Assembly: GCA_033297205.1 (NCBI GenBank)
Contig: MU859077.1
Span: 209,450-273,449, forward strand
Direction of reading: 5' to 3'
From: Pseudoneurospora amorphoporcata
Lineage: Eukaryota; Ascomycota; Sordariomycetes; Sordariales; Sordariaceae
DNA length: 64,000 bases
Of this stretch, positions 38,162 to 49,376 are shown one piece after another; positions within the stretch are counted from its first letter, which is position 1; each line of letters opens with the position of its first letter. The translations under genes and the position numbers were made by a program. The notes under the pieces are model-generated. The model saw nothing but the letters and a program-made list of their open reading frames with translations. It was not told where the DNA came from and ran no database searches.

Positions 38162-39520
38162 CTTGATTGCTTTCCTCTTTTTGAGTGAGGCTAGGGTTGT
38201 CGCTAGTCCGCGATGACGGTGATGGCTGCAGTTTGCTTGTTTCCGATTTCGATCACCCTTGTTATTTCGATTCCTGCTCGGGGTGTGTTGCTCTTCTTGC
38301 TTTCTTCCGTGTTGTACTGCTTCGTATTTTTTGCCCCTCCGGTCGGTGTTCGTGACAATCAGATGCAAACAGTCAGCGCTAGTAGTACTTTCTTGGCCCT
38401 TTGTTGTTGTTGCTATCCTCAGCGCGTCGTCGAAGGCAATGCCAGGCCTCGCTTCTATCTGTTATGGCGATGCGAATGTTGAATTCTTTGTTCCCTCAAT
38501 TATTTGACCGCAAGTCATAACCAGGTAATTCATGAACGTGAGAAAAACGAACGTGGTGGGTTCGACAACAAAACCTCTGTAAGAAAGAGTGACGATGTAA
38601 ACAAGAAAATACGAGAACAATGGTTCTTGTTGTTTGAATGCCGACCTGCACCTACGGGCTGAGATAAAGCCGAGTGTTGTTGATCCAGTGCAGCCTTGTT
38701 GCTGCGAATGGAATGGAATGGAATGCGTTGCGCCGGGCAACACCACAACACCACGACCTAAGACTACGTGGCAACATTCCAGCCCTCGTCATCATCATGA
38801 CAACGTAAACATTGAGGTGTGATGGGTTGAGTTAACCATCGTGGAAAAAAGAAACATAAATAATAGATATGATGTGCGGTAAAATGGCGGTGGTGTTGAC
38901 ATGGCAACGGGTGGACGTACCTGGATCCCCTCAAGTTCACCAGATCGAGCAAATACAGTATTTGAGCACACACCGTGGATTAAATGGGGTTAAATTCTAT
39001 GGCTGACCATCTTACATGCTCCCCTATGTTATTCTATTGTCCGCTCGTGAGAGAAACCGGCCGATCTACCGACCTCTATGCAGAAGTATAGAGTAGTATC
39101 ACCGTAGAACGCCTGCCCGTGCTGATGGAGAAGATTGAAAAAAAGTATAAGTGACAACAATGAGGTACTTAATACCTACTATTGACCACGACAAACATGC
39201 AAAAGTGCAGGGAACAAGGCTTTGCAATATCAACTCTCATTCTAGCCTACTTTCTGAGGTGTATCTCCCTAAATCCACTGGCTTTCCCATACCACTTCCT
39301 CTTCGACTGGATAAATCGGATAATGATCTGTTAAGATGCAAAGTCCAATCCACCAAAAAAAAGATCCATCAGGGATATAGCAAAGCATAAACAAGAACAA
39401 AATGGCCATGAAGATTGCTCTTCACCAATGTGGCCCAGAGCCAACCATGTCACCAGGAAGGGAACAAGGCCTGTAGAAGTGAAGTAAGGATACCGGAAAT
39501 TCAGTCATATAGCATATGGC
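38162..39520. other. Intergenic region (1.4 kb)
   Basis: Lies between two minus-strand genes. It should contain the promoter of the membrane-protein gene (left side) and the 3' UTR of the DUF1996 gene (right side). The frame of the membrane-protein gene stays open upstream to 38368 but reads as low-complexity leader sequence. No separate gene seen. Confidence 0.55.
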
Positions 39521-41149
39521 TTAAGCCCGGTGGTTCGCAGCGTGGCGGACCTTGTGGCGGTGCAAGTGCTGAGAGTACTGGCGGGCCTGAACGGTCTGGA
39601 CAGCCGTAACCGTAGTGGTCGTGACGGTCACGTACTCGAGAGCCTCCTTGATGACAACCATGCTGACAACATTGCCATTGGTAATGTACTCGGTCCTGAT
39701 GGCGGTGAATTCACCATCCTCCTCCGCGACAACGGAAGGTGCCTCAGTGATAACAGACGAAGCCTCGGTCGTCGAGCTGGGGACGACTGACGATGGCTTA
39801 GCAATGGAGACGAGAGTGGTGGTCGAGACGATGGAGTCGACAGCGCTTCCAGCAGCGGAGGTGGCGACCTTAGCAGCCTTGAAAATGCCTCCGGGCTTGT
39901 AGTCGCCGTTGGTGACAGTAGCGCCTTGGGAGTAAGTAGCAGTTGGGACCTCGACAAGGGTGGTATGCGATGCGGTCTTGTGGCCATTGGCGGGCTCGGG
40001 TCCGTAAGCAATCGGGACGTTGCCGGGAAGGGAATCGCCAACGACTCCGGTAACCTTCTCGTTCAGAGGACCCTGGAACAGCTTGACGAGCGAGTCGCTC
40101 TTCTCGAAGGTGCACTTTCTCTGGACATCCTCGCTCTGGATATTAAAGATAGGGCAGTCCTGAATCTTTCCGCTGTCGTTGGTGCAGGTTTCAACAGCCT
40201 GCTGAAGGAAGTCCTCGTCCCAGCCGTTCATGAAGTCGGCATGGTAACCAAAGCCCTGAACATCACCGTTGGAAAAGACGAACTGGCCAGGCTTTCCGAC
40301 AAAGGCATTAGTAGCCCAGATGGTCTCATACATGAGGCCAGGGAGCTTGGTTTCGAAACCCTTGGGGCAGTTACCGTTCATGACAAGATCGGGGTATGCC
40401 ATGTGGGACCTGTGGTCGTCAGAGTCGAGATCCTTGCCGTTCCAGCAAGAAGGGAACATGATTTCGGCGCGAATGCCATCGGCGCAGTTGGCATCGAGAT
40501 AGTCCTTGTCCGGCATGTAGTGACGGTACAAGGTGCCCTCGGGAGGTTTGTTATAGTTGAGGCAGTTGAATCCGATCGCACGCTGAGTCAGATCGGCCTG
40601 GGAAGTCTGTCCAAGACTGGCCCACGCGGACTTCTCAGGGTCGACATCCTTGACGTTGCTGCCAGCAATGGTATAATTGCGGCGCGCAGCGTCTCCGGCA
40701 AGCATGCCGAATCCGGGAGGGAACGCCTTGATGCCACTGTTGGGGTTGGCAGCATCCTTGAAAAGGAAGTAGTAGGACAGTAGACCGCCGACCTGGGGAA
40801 CGAGCTCGAAAGAGCCGTTGGCATGTTGGAAGTAGAGAGAAGGAGTCCAGTACGCAGACATGTCCTGGGTAACAGCGCAAGAAGTGCAGTCAGCCCCAAC
40901 TAGGTCCTCGAATCCGGCCTTGTCACTAAAACCTGTTGATGAATATTTTAGCATATTTTTCATTTCCTAGGGCGTCTTGGGACAAATGGACATACCGGAA
41001 GAGCCGTGAATCGAGTGGACATGAGCCGCAGGTTCACCGTAGTTGAGCAGAGGGTCGATACGACCGACAGCCAAAGTGCCGCGGCACTCCATGCGCCAGA
41101 ACGCCTCCGCACCGCCAGCAACGGCGAGGATAGCTACAGAAACCTTCAT
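39521..41149 (-). CDS. Secreted DUF1996-domain protein
   Basis: Predicted 521-aa extracellular protein of unknown function. Exon 1 is 41149-40996 and exon 2 is 40932-39521; the 63-nt intron has GTATGT and CAACAG ends with a TGCTAAAAT branch region, phase 1. The signal peptide is MKVSVAILAVAGGAEA, cleaved before FWRMEC. The DUF1996 domain covers about residues 30-290 and shows family landmarks: RIDPLLNYGEPAAHVHSIHG followed by SSGFS, a Cys pair (CTSC), PDKDYLDANCADGIRAEIMF, FPSCWNGKDLDSDDHRSHMA and GYHADFMNGW. The C-terminal 200 residues are Ser/Thr/Val-rich and probably O-glycosylated. No clear GPI signal. Conserved His and Cys residues suggest a structural or metal-related role, but the activity is unknown. 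Confidence 0.9.
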
Positions 41150-44100
41150 TCTGATGATTTTGTACTGGTGAAAGAGTGATGGGAATCTGAGTGAGAAAAG
41201 TGTTAGGAAAACGAATCCGCGGTAAGGAATTGTAGAACGAGAAGCGAACGGGCACCAAAGCTTGGCCCTTCATAAGAATGCACTGACCAATATCCAAGGA
41301 CAACAGTTGTTATCCAGTTGTCCGATCTGAGGCCCTTGCAGGATGTCTTGGGAGGAAGACTGTCAAGACAACGGCGAGGTTGCAGAATAAATGCTCGAAT
41401 GATAATCGCCCAAGTTATTGAACCAAATGAACAATGGTCCCACCAAGGTTGTGTTGCCAAAAAACAATAATCGCTTGTCGGTTGAGCGGGGTCGAAGTAT
41501 CGATATGGGATAAAATCGAGCGGGCGAGTCGGTGAGTTGCGGTAAAAGTTGCTTCTTGACAAAGATCGATCCACCAGATATGACCAGCACGACGAGTCCA
41601 CAACCGTGTTCTTTTTTTGATTAGATTGTAAAATGACTGAATAGGCCGCACAGCTGACCAGTGTTTGTTCCAAAGTCGGAGTCGGTTATCGAGATTCTTT
41701 GCCTTTTGTCGGTACGGATGGACACTGGAGAGATGCCGTAGAATCGAATGCGAAAATGCGTGATCTACACCCTGGGCTGAAAGAGAGGATAGATGGGGAT
41801 GTTGAGTGGTGAAAGAGCGTGACTGTAGTACAGAGAGCGAGTGGTGGTAGTGAGTGAAATGTCGACGAGTCGGACAGAGTCTTCGCAGCAGACCACCAGA
41901 AATGGATGGAATGACGACTAGAAAAGGGAGTGACGAGGGAGAAGAACCACAAGACGACGATGAACCACGGGAAAGGGAGGGGAGACGGACGGGAGCACTG
42001 ATGAGGAAGGCGAGACACCCAGCGAAAGATATTCATTTTCCACTTTGCAGCGGGTAGGAACCCTCACGATTTTCGCGGGTGGGGAGACGCCCGGGGGCTC
42101 GGGGGTGCCTGCCTGGGGGCAACGACGACTCGACGAGGGCAACCCAAGAACCCGCAGATTACCTACGGTACCTGCGGCGTACCTGAGCGTCCATAGGTAC
42201 CCTTGAAACTTCCACACAAGACCCGACTGGAAGGAAAGGAAGGGTGAAAGGTCACGCTCAGAACCCTAACCAGGCCCTACTCAAAGCATGGGTCCGCCAT
42301 GGGTTGCTGCCGGTACGTATCGTATTTGCACCGTTCCAGGGTCGTAATCCCCGCCTGAGTGTATCGGCTCGCCTGAGTGGTATTTGGGTGGCCCCCTTCG
42401 AACCTGCCCTTGCTCTCGCCGCATCGCACTCTTTCCCGAACAAGGCGATCAGCCACCTCTTCAGTTCCTAACCCTTGTCTCCCAAGTCCTGCTCCTTTGG
42501 GAGTCCCCACTGCATCCCTAATTTAATGCTGGACACTGGCAGTCTGGCGGCCCATGGGAAAATAAAAGGGCTACATGAGGAGCCGACAGACGCGGCCAAG
42601 GACTATAGGGACCTCCTGTTTGGAGCGCATGGTGGAGTCTGGGAATTTGCTCCCAATTTCCAACGAGTGCAAATCACTCTCGCTATCTTCGAAAAGCGGC
42701 CATGGCGTGCCAGGGGCAGGGACGGGAGCCCGGGCCAAGCAACTCTACTTGAAGTGACTCCAGGTCTGCTGCGCTAGCCATCAAGACGCCGGATCCGATG
42801 TGTCCATTCACGAGGGAATCGTGAGGAATTTCAGATGGGACGGCATGCCGCTGAGGGTTTGCTGCTGCAGGTCCCTTGACTGACCGGTGTTTCCAGTTGG
42901 GGCGGGATTCCTCGAACGAAACTGAAGAGGAAGTCATTGGGCCGTTGCGCGATCTCGGGCCCTCCTCGGATGGGGTCCTGCGATTTCCCAAAGCCTCCAC
43001 CGCCAACTCCGCAACTTAATAATCGTGCAAATCTCCCACTTTCCCCGTCGCCAGTCTGTCGATGTGCAACCTTGATGGGCATCCGCTAATGACAGACCGA
43101 AATGCGCTGCTTGGCCGTGCTGGTGTGCCCCTGAATCAATCGTAATCGCGACAGCCGCTTCGTTTTGTCCAGTTGCGAGGGTGAGAAGCACTGCGCCGAG
43201 GTAGCACCAAATATCTTTACATAGTCCCGTGCTGACCAGCTCTTGATTTTGTGTAGCACATTGCGCATCTGACCTTACATGTACTGTCCCATTCCCGCCC
43301 AACCTGTCACCCGCCAATGCACCCGGCCGTTACCAAAAATTCACCTAGGTAGGGGTTTTCCCACTCCTGAGGCGCATATCCCATTCTTACAGCCGCTGTG
43401 GCATCCACAATGGATGTACGGCACACTTGAAACCGGATGGATTGCCGTGATTGTGATCGATAAGGGGAAACTTTGATGTGCAATTGACCGACCGTTGCCC
43501 GGTGAGCGAGAAGGCGGTCACAGGAATTGATCAACAACATTGATTGATCGTCAAGAAGAGACGATCGTACGAGAGCACGTGTTGACAGAGTTGGGATGAA
43601 AGGAAAGAACTTAGGAAGGAAAAATAAGGACAGAGCGGGATACTGCCCGGAGCGGGATAGTTCCAGTCGCACCAGCAAGCGCTCCAGATAGAAAGGGGTT
43701 CGAAAAAAACAAGGGCATAAAATGTTGTCGTTCGCGACTCCAATTAATCTTATTTGCAGAAGCTCATCACCCGCTAGGCTCCAATGGAACGTCTGAAACA
43801 GGTTTCATGCTTGAAATGGACGAATGACACGGCTGCGTGCCAGCGGGTGGAGCCATCCTGTCTCACTGGCCAATCCCTGCTCTGTTCAACAACCCGTCCC
43901 CTCGTCTGTTCCTGCCCCACGTTTTCGACGTTCCCCCGTCCTTCTTCAACCATCAATTTCTTTCCTACTGCAGCATCACCATGCAATGGATTTGCAGCAG
44001 CACGCGCCTCTTCGTTGGAATAGATATAGCATGTGAGTACGAATACGTCGACCTCGTTTCATCCTGCAGGTTGGCCCAGGTGCACCACCAACATGCATGT

Positions 44101-45085
44101 GGGCAAGATTTCGGGCAAGTACTTGTTGTGGAAGGAGATAGTAATTCTTTTGTTCGTTGCCTGAAAAACCACCTTGGATAACTAAGTGCAAATGAGTTCG
44201 GCCTTTAATCTCCCACACTGGTCCAGCTGCCATATATGGGCAGTTTGCCCGCACGCATGGAGGGATTTATAGTCCTGACACGTTTGCTACTCCGCCAAGA
44301 TTCGCACTTTACAATTTCAAAGACTCATGATCACCTCCTGGTTTTCACTCACAAAGTCGGCAAGTTCCATGAGTGTACAGAACACTATCAAGATAATCAA
44401 CTTCTTTATATCCACCACACTGTAATTCGGCCAAGGCAATCAACGGAAACCCACATCAGCGGTAAGGTATATGTGTCTGCGTTGTACCTTACATGTCCGC
44501 CTGTTGTACCACGGACCAGTAAAAGAAACGGTTACATACAGTACATGATACGGGTACAGCAGCAATAAGGCGGTAAAGAAGAGACAAGACAACATGGCAG
44601 ACGACATCTCAACGTCTGTCTGGGTGAGTGGAAACGGGTACGACGGGAAAGGCGTCTTGCGTGCATGGCTGGACTGCCCATCAAGGCCGTTGACAAATCG
44701 GAACCTGACGACATGTTTACTTGCATGGACGTTAGGAGTCATTGCACGTGTGTCCAATCTTATCTGTCTGGGAGGTGATTTGAACAACATGGAGGGACCT
44801 TGCAGTTGGATGAAAGCTTTAAATGACGACCTATGCGATGAAAGGTGTTCAGTAAGCCCATAAACTCGACAGTGACGCGAATGTCTTTTCTGCCAGCTGT
44901 TTGCGAACTGAGAGTGCGCCATGGCAATGAAACTGGCCGTTTTCTAACTCAGGCTGCATGAAGCCAGTCTGATCATGCTCTTGTATGAGTAAAGAAAAAA
45001 AGAACCGAAAAAAAAGGGTCCTCCTCGAACATCTCCTGAGCTTTCACTAGAATAGGAGATAGAACGAGAAAGAGGCAAAAGGATG
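41150..45085. other. Gene-poor intergenic region (3.9 kb)
   Basis: The left part is the promoter and leader of the DUF1996 gene. I see nothing supportable as a gene up to the tRNA. The 42160-42210 stretch is dense in GGTACC/GTACCT-like motifs. Confidence 0.55.
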
Positions 45086-45172
45086 TGCGCCGTCCGAGAT
45101 TCGAACTCGGGTCACTCGCTAATTAGAGGATTTCTTGGGAAGCGAGTATGCTAACCACTATACCAACGGCGC
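45086..45172 (-). tRNA. tRNA-Gly (anticodon CCC) with intron
   Basis: On the minus strand the acceptor GCGCCGT (45172-45166) pairs with ACGGCGC (45093-45087), with A at 45086 as discriminator. The D arm reads GGTATAGTGGTTAGC, the anticodon stem is CTCGC/GCGAG with loop TTCCCA, and the T arm is CCGAG-TTCGAAT-CTCGG. An intron of about 15 nt (AGAAATCCTCTAATT) interrupts the loop just 3' of the anticodon, the canonical position for the tRNA splicing endonuclease. The exon sequence follows eukaryotic tRNA-Gly(CCC) closely. A CCTTTT run follows and should end Pol III transcription. Confidence 0.93.
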
Positions 45173-45569
45173 AATGGTATTGCTGAAAACGATGCAGCTA
45201 ATATTGGTTTATGAAGCTGGTCGTGCTTGTATCGGACACATGCTCGTAATCTGTACAGATCGGTCGGTGCCTGAATTACCCCACCCCCGCGCTACCCCTT
45301 CGGTATCTTACTACCCACGGGGTTAGGGTTACAGTAGCACCTTGAGCTGCCATACCCCGCCACAGGCCCACTCGCGTACGAATTCCATGTCGGCGAGTTT
45401 CTCGACACTGCTTCCCCGTCCTCCCTTCACTCTTCTCAACCACAACGACACCTTCAAACCTACGGCTACCTGCACGGGACATTCGAGCCTTATCTGGGTC
45501 ATATTCGAACTCGCCTGAAATCACCATCTTCCCTTCTAAGCTTAACAGGTTCTACAAGAGCGAGCAAAC
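45173..45569. other. Promoter region of the OTU gene
   Basis: About 400 bp between the tRNA and the OTU deubiquitinase start. It contains GGTTAGGGTTA at about 45320-45330, a telomere-like motif. The bases before the ATG are CA-rich. Confidence 0.55.
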
Positions 45570-46556
45570 ATGGAGTCCGAAACCCTCGAGCAAATGCAAG
45601 CTCGGCATTGCAAAGAGCAGAGAGACCTTATGTCACGCATCACAAACAAGAAGAAGAACGCGACCAAGAAGACACGCAAGGGGGTCAATGATGAATGCGC
45701 CCAGCTGGAACTCGAACTGAAGGCGAGACAAGAGGAGGAGCTTAGGAAGCTGCAAGGAGACGGCGGTGCCGACGATAACGACGAGCAGGCCCAACAGTCC
45801 GAGGAAGAGCGAAACGCCCAAGAGCCAACAGTCAACGATGTGACCGAGCAGCTCCAGAAGACCACAGTCTCTGACCAATCGAGCAAAACAAGTTCCCCTC
45901 CTCCGGTGGAACAGTCCTCCGGCGGCGGAGGAAAGAAACGAAACCGCCAGAAGGAGCGTCTCGCCCGTCGCCAAGCCGAAATCGAAGCTGCCGCTGCAGC
46001 AGCCGAGAAAGAGGCCTCGAGTATGGTGGACCACCGCAGTATCGAAAAGGCATACATGTCACACGAATTCAAGGCGCACTCTTTGGAAGAGAAGGATATC
46101 GAGCCCGATGGACACTGTCTCTTCTCCGCAGTGGCGGACCAGCTTGCTGTCCACGGACTCCCGGTAGATGGTCCCTTGTCAAAGAGCAAGGGGACGCAAA
46201 CACAAGAGAAGCTGCCGCCATATAGGATCGTGCGTCATACGGCGGTTGACTACATGGAGAGACACGCGGACGATTTTGCGCCTTTTCTCGAGGAGCCCTT
46301 CGACACCTACGTGGCCAAGATACGGGATACAGCAGAGTGGGGTGGACAGCTGGAGCTGACGGCGCTGGCAGCCGCGTATAACGTGGAGATCAGGGTGGTG
46401 CAGGACGGTAGGACCGAGGTGATACAGCCCAACGCTGTCGCAAATGGGGAGAGCAATGCGGACAAGGAGGAGCTGAAGGTCCTGTGGTTGGCGTACTATC
46501 GCCATGGATATGGCCTCGGAGAACACTACAACTCGTTGCGCAAAGCAAGCGCGTGA
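45570..46556 (+). CDS. otu2: OTU-domain deubiquitinating cysteine protease (OTU2/OTUD6 type)
   Basis: Predicted 328-aa cytosolic deubiquitinase, one exon. The N-terminal half is a charged coiled coil (about 1-65 and 120-150) with KKKNATKKTRKGVN, a layout typical of OTUD6/Otu2 proteins, which associate with ribosomes or translation factors. The OTU domain occupies about 150-325: Asp180 and Cys183 in the catalytic motif DGHCLFSAVADQL, and His319 in GEHYNSL; WGGQLELTALAAAYNVEIRV is the conserved core. All three key residues are present, so it should be active. The chosen ATG follows GCAAAC and begins MESETLEQMQARHCKEQRDL, which matches the family start. Confidence 0.92.
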   Translation: MESETLEQMQARHCKEQRDLMSRITNKKKNATKKTRKGVNDECAQLELELKARQEEELRKLQGDGGADDNDEQAQQSEEERNAQEPTVNDVTEQLQKTTVSDQSSKTSSPPPVEQSSGGGGKKRNRQKERLARRQAEIEAAAAAAEKEASSMVDHRSIEKAYMSHEFKAHSLEEKDIEPDGHCLFSAVADQLAVHGLPVDGPLSKSKGTQTQEKLPPYRIVRHTAVDYMERHADDFAPFLEEPFDTYVAKIRDTAEWGGQLELTALAAAYNVEIRVVQDGRTEVIQPNAVANGESNADKEELKVLWLAYYRHGYGLGEHYNSLRKASA

Positions 46557-46679
46557 GACGATGATTTGCCAAAAGGCGAGTTACCAAACAAAGCGATCAA
46601 AGTGCCACCATCCATGTTGCCAAGTTGTTCTCCCAACACACAAAGTAACTGGTACCGAAACGGTTTCCCCTGACCATCC

Positions 46680-47718
46680 TTACTGGTGGCTCCAGACCGA
46701 GACACGGTCAATCACATTTCCTTGGTCGTCGCACCCAGCCTTGTGTGTGCATGCGGGCTGCATACGTGCCAGCCGTTTAAGAGCATCCGGCGTTGTATCC
46801 GCGCTTCCGTTCATAACTCGTCCCTTGTCGTCGTAGGGCAACTCCTGCCCCGGATGCCCAAGATGGGCAAGATACAGGTCGCCCGAAACACCCCAAGGCG
46901 GGCCGCCGGTTGAAGGGTCCTTGCCAAGTGGCCACTCGAGGCAGACGAGTCTTCCGCCGTCGGGATTGAGAAGATCGGACATTTTCTTGGCAAATCCGGG
47001 ACGTGCTTCAGGCGGAAGGGCGCAAAAGAACTGGGAAATGAGCCAGAGTTAGTGGTTTCTCGAATGAATCACAAAAAACCAGGCAGAGAACGTTTCGAGC
47101 AAAAACGAAACTTACCGTATAGTCGAAAATAAGATCAAACCCATTCTTCACTTTTCCATATCCCGAGTCGTTTACCCAGTCATCCTCGAAAAAGTCTCTC
47201 GTCACCCACATCACCCTGCCCTTCATCGTGACGCCCAGTTCTTTCCTTGGCGCATACAACTCCTTCCACTTGCCCTCATTATCCTCTTCCGCCACTTTCC
47301 TCTCAATCTTCTTGGCCTCCTCCGAGCTTGTCGGCGACGAGTCAAGTCCAAAGACGTCATAGCCGTGCGCAGACAAAAGTAGCACGTCGTGGCCTCTTCC
47401 ACAGCCGGGAACCAAAGCTTTCGGTCTTGGCTTGTCCCAGTCATCAGAACTGTTGGGGGCTTTTGGGAAGAGATCGCGGTGGAGGGAAAGGACTTGGTCA
47501 AGAGCTTGGCTGGGCCCGCCGCGGTCCCAGGGGGTGAAGGATTCCTTCCATACTGTGTCCCAGTTTTCCGGATGAGTGGAGTAGTCTGAGTCCTTGAATA
47601 GCGAACGGAGGCGCTGGAATTGGCCTTGGATGGCGTGGTCGTCGGCGCTGGAGGTGTTGAATGGGGGGTTCGGGATCGCTTGCCATGGTGTGCTAGTGGT
47701 TGAGCTTGTGAATTCCAA
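46680..47718 (-). CDS. Thiol/halide methyltransferase-like SAM-dependent enzyme (TPMT superfamily)
   Basis: Predicted SAM-dependent methyltransferase of about 305-317 aa. Exon 2 is 47030-46680 and the 85-nt intron (47115-47031) has a GTAAGT donor, ACTAAC branch and CCCAG acceptor, giving FDYTFFCALPPEARPGFAKK. Motif I is ALVPGCGRGHDVLLLSAHGYDVFGLD; FTPWDRGGPSQAL and CLEWPLGKDPSTGGPPWGVS are shared with plant and fungal thiol/halide methyltransferases, which methylate sulfide, thiols or halides. The 5' end is unresolved. The frame is open to 47718 but has no ATG after the in-frame stop just upstream. An ATG at 47686 lies one frame off and would fuse cleanly (MASDPEPPFNTSS) if the C6 run near 47665 were C5. 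A 5' intron is the alternative. The gene is convergent with the OTU gene, 123 bp apart. Confidence 0.78.
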
Positions 47719-48393
47719 CAGTACAAATCATACAATAATCACTCCGAAAGGTTCTGAGATGCCTGCTCGTCTAGTCCGTCGTATTCACGTTGACTGACCG
47801 TTGACTGGTGACGAAGGGGGGCAGAGTGTTCATCGGTGAAAACAGAACAGCTGACGTACCCACTTTCATGATTCTACACACTACGTAATTAATCAAGTAT
47901 CACCATCTCAGCGGTTACATAATGCAAGCATTGCATCGGTTTATTTTCACCCCCAGCTGTCATAATGAGGTAGGCTTGCCTGTTACTCGGTCAGTGTCAC
48001 TCACCTTGACCTTCGGCTCACCGAACACTCAAACACCGTGCTCACCGTTCACCGCAGCCCCTGGCCGACGTCGCTGGGATGTTCCCCGCGATACTTATTA
48101 AGTGACAGCTATCGATAAGATATTCCCCTTGATTGGCCAACTTATCGCAGTAATGCCAACGAGCCTCGGCTTGTCGTTGGAACAAGTCTCGGTCGACGGT
48201 TTCCCATCTTAGTGAACAGCACCGACCGGATATCGTTTGGCTGGTAGGAGAAAGATGGTTTTGGGAGAGAATCTGTTATTATCCTTCCATCATCCCGGAT
48301 GAGATGGGTTTTGGATTGTTTGCACCGGAGAACCCACCCATTCTGACAACTACGAAATCACAACAAGTCGGCAAAAGAGGAGCAGCAATCATC
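47719..48393. other. Divergent promoter region, methyltransferase / SDR
   Basis: About 675 bp holding both 5' regions. It may also include a short first exon of the methyltransferase gene: ATG codons on the minus strand near 47832 and 47870 are each followed by possible donors. No separate gene seen. Confidence 0.5.
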
Positions 48394-49376
48394 ATGGATG
48401 TCAACACTCTCTTCGGCATCAAGGTACGTACGGTCCAAGTCTACATTGTGTCATGCCATGTCATACCATGCACCGCGAGGCACCGCATCGCACACCATAC
48501 ACTATAATGCGCATACATATCCCCGCTTCCCCAAACGACGGAAGTGATGAACCTCAAAAACGCTAACGGTTTGGTTCAACACAGGACAAAGTCGTCCTCA
48601 TCACCGGCGGCGCCAAAGGCATCGGCCGCATGATCTCCGAAGGTTTCGTCCGCAACGGCGCCAAAGTGTATATCTCCTCTCGCGACGCCTCCGCCTGCGA
48701 CACGGCCGCCGCCGAGCTCAACGCTTTGGCCGAAAAGACCTCCTCAGGCGGTTCCGCCGTCGCCCTCCCGGCCGACCTCTCCTCCGCCGAAGAATGCACC
48801 CGGCTTGCACAAGAGCTCTCCAAGCGCGAGCAAAAGCTGCACGTGCTGATCAACAACTCGGGCGCCACCTGGGGCGCTGCCTACGACGAGTACCCCGAGA
48901 ACGCGTGGACGAAGTTGCTGACGCTGAACCTGCACCGGGTGTTTACCCTTACGCAGGCGCTGACGCCGCTGTTGGAGAAGGCGGCCAAGAAGACTACTGG
49001 CGATGTGGTGATTGACCCAGCGCGTGTGATCCACATTGGTAGCATCGACGGGATCCGCGTCCCGCTGTTGCCGACGTACGCGTACAGCGCCAGCAAGGCC
49101 GGCCTGCATCACCTGTCAAGACATATGGCCGTGGAGTTGGGGCCGAGAGGGATCACGAGCAACACGCTGGCGTGCGGGCCGTTCCCGAGTAAGATGATGG
49201 CGGCGACGCTGAGGCAGTTTGGGGAGGATATCAAGGCTGCAAATCCCCTGGGGAGGATCGGCACGCCAGAGGACGCGGCGGGCGCGTGCCTGTTTTTGGC
49301 GAGTAGGGCGGGGGCGTTTGTGAATGGGGCTACGGTGACGCTTGATGGAGGTGTTGCGCTGATGTCCAAGATTTGA
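48394..49376 (+). CDS. Short-chain dehydrogenase/reductase (classical SDR)
   Basis: Predicted 273-aa NAD(P)-dependent oxidoreductase. Exon 1 is 48394-48423 (MDVNTLFGIK) and exon 2 is 48585-49376; the 161-nt intron has a GTACGT donor, CGCTAACGG branch and CACAG acceptor, phase 0. The cofactor motif TGGAKGIG is at residues 17-24, NNSG at 100-103, and the catalytic set is Ser163 (GSID), Tyr177 and Lys181 (YSASK). SSRDAS after the second strand leaves room for NADPH preference (Arg at the strand end). The C terminus has the usual GRIGTPEDAAGACLFLASRAG and FVNGATVTLDGG. Substrate unknown; the sequence is of the bacterial RhlG/FabG-like kind. An in-frame ATG at 48304 would add 30 residues that look non-conserved, so 48394 is preferred. 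Confidence 0.9.

Noticed and set aside
39926..40783. Antisense open frame of 285 codons opposite the DUF1996 gene
   Set aside because: A shadow of the C-biased codons of the real gene; no domain in its own frame.
45542..46189. Antisense open frame of 215 codons opposite the OTU gene
   Set aside because: Ser/Cys-rich shadow of the coiled-coil coding sequence.
48304..48393. Upstream in-frame ATG of the SDR gene
   Set aside because: It would add 30 residues without SDR features; the ATG at 48394 gives a normal SDR N terminus. Not strictly excluded.
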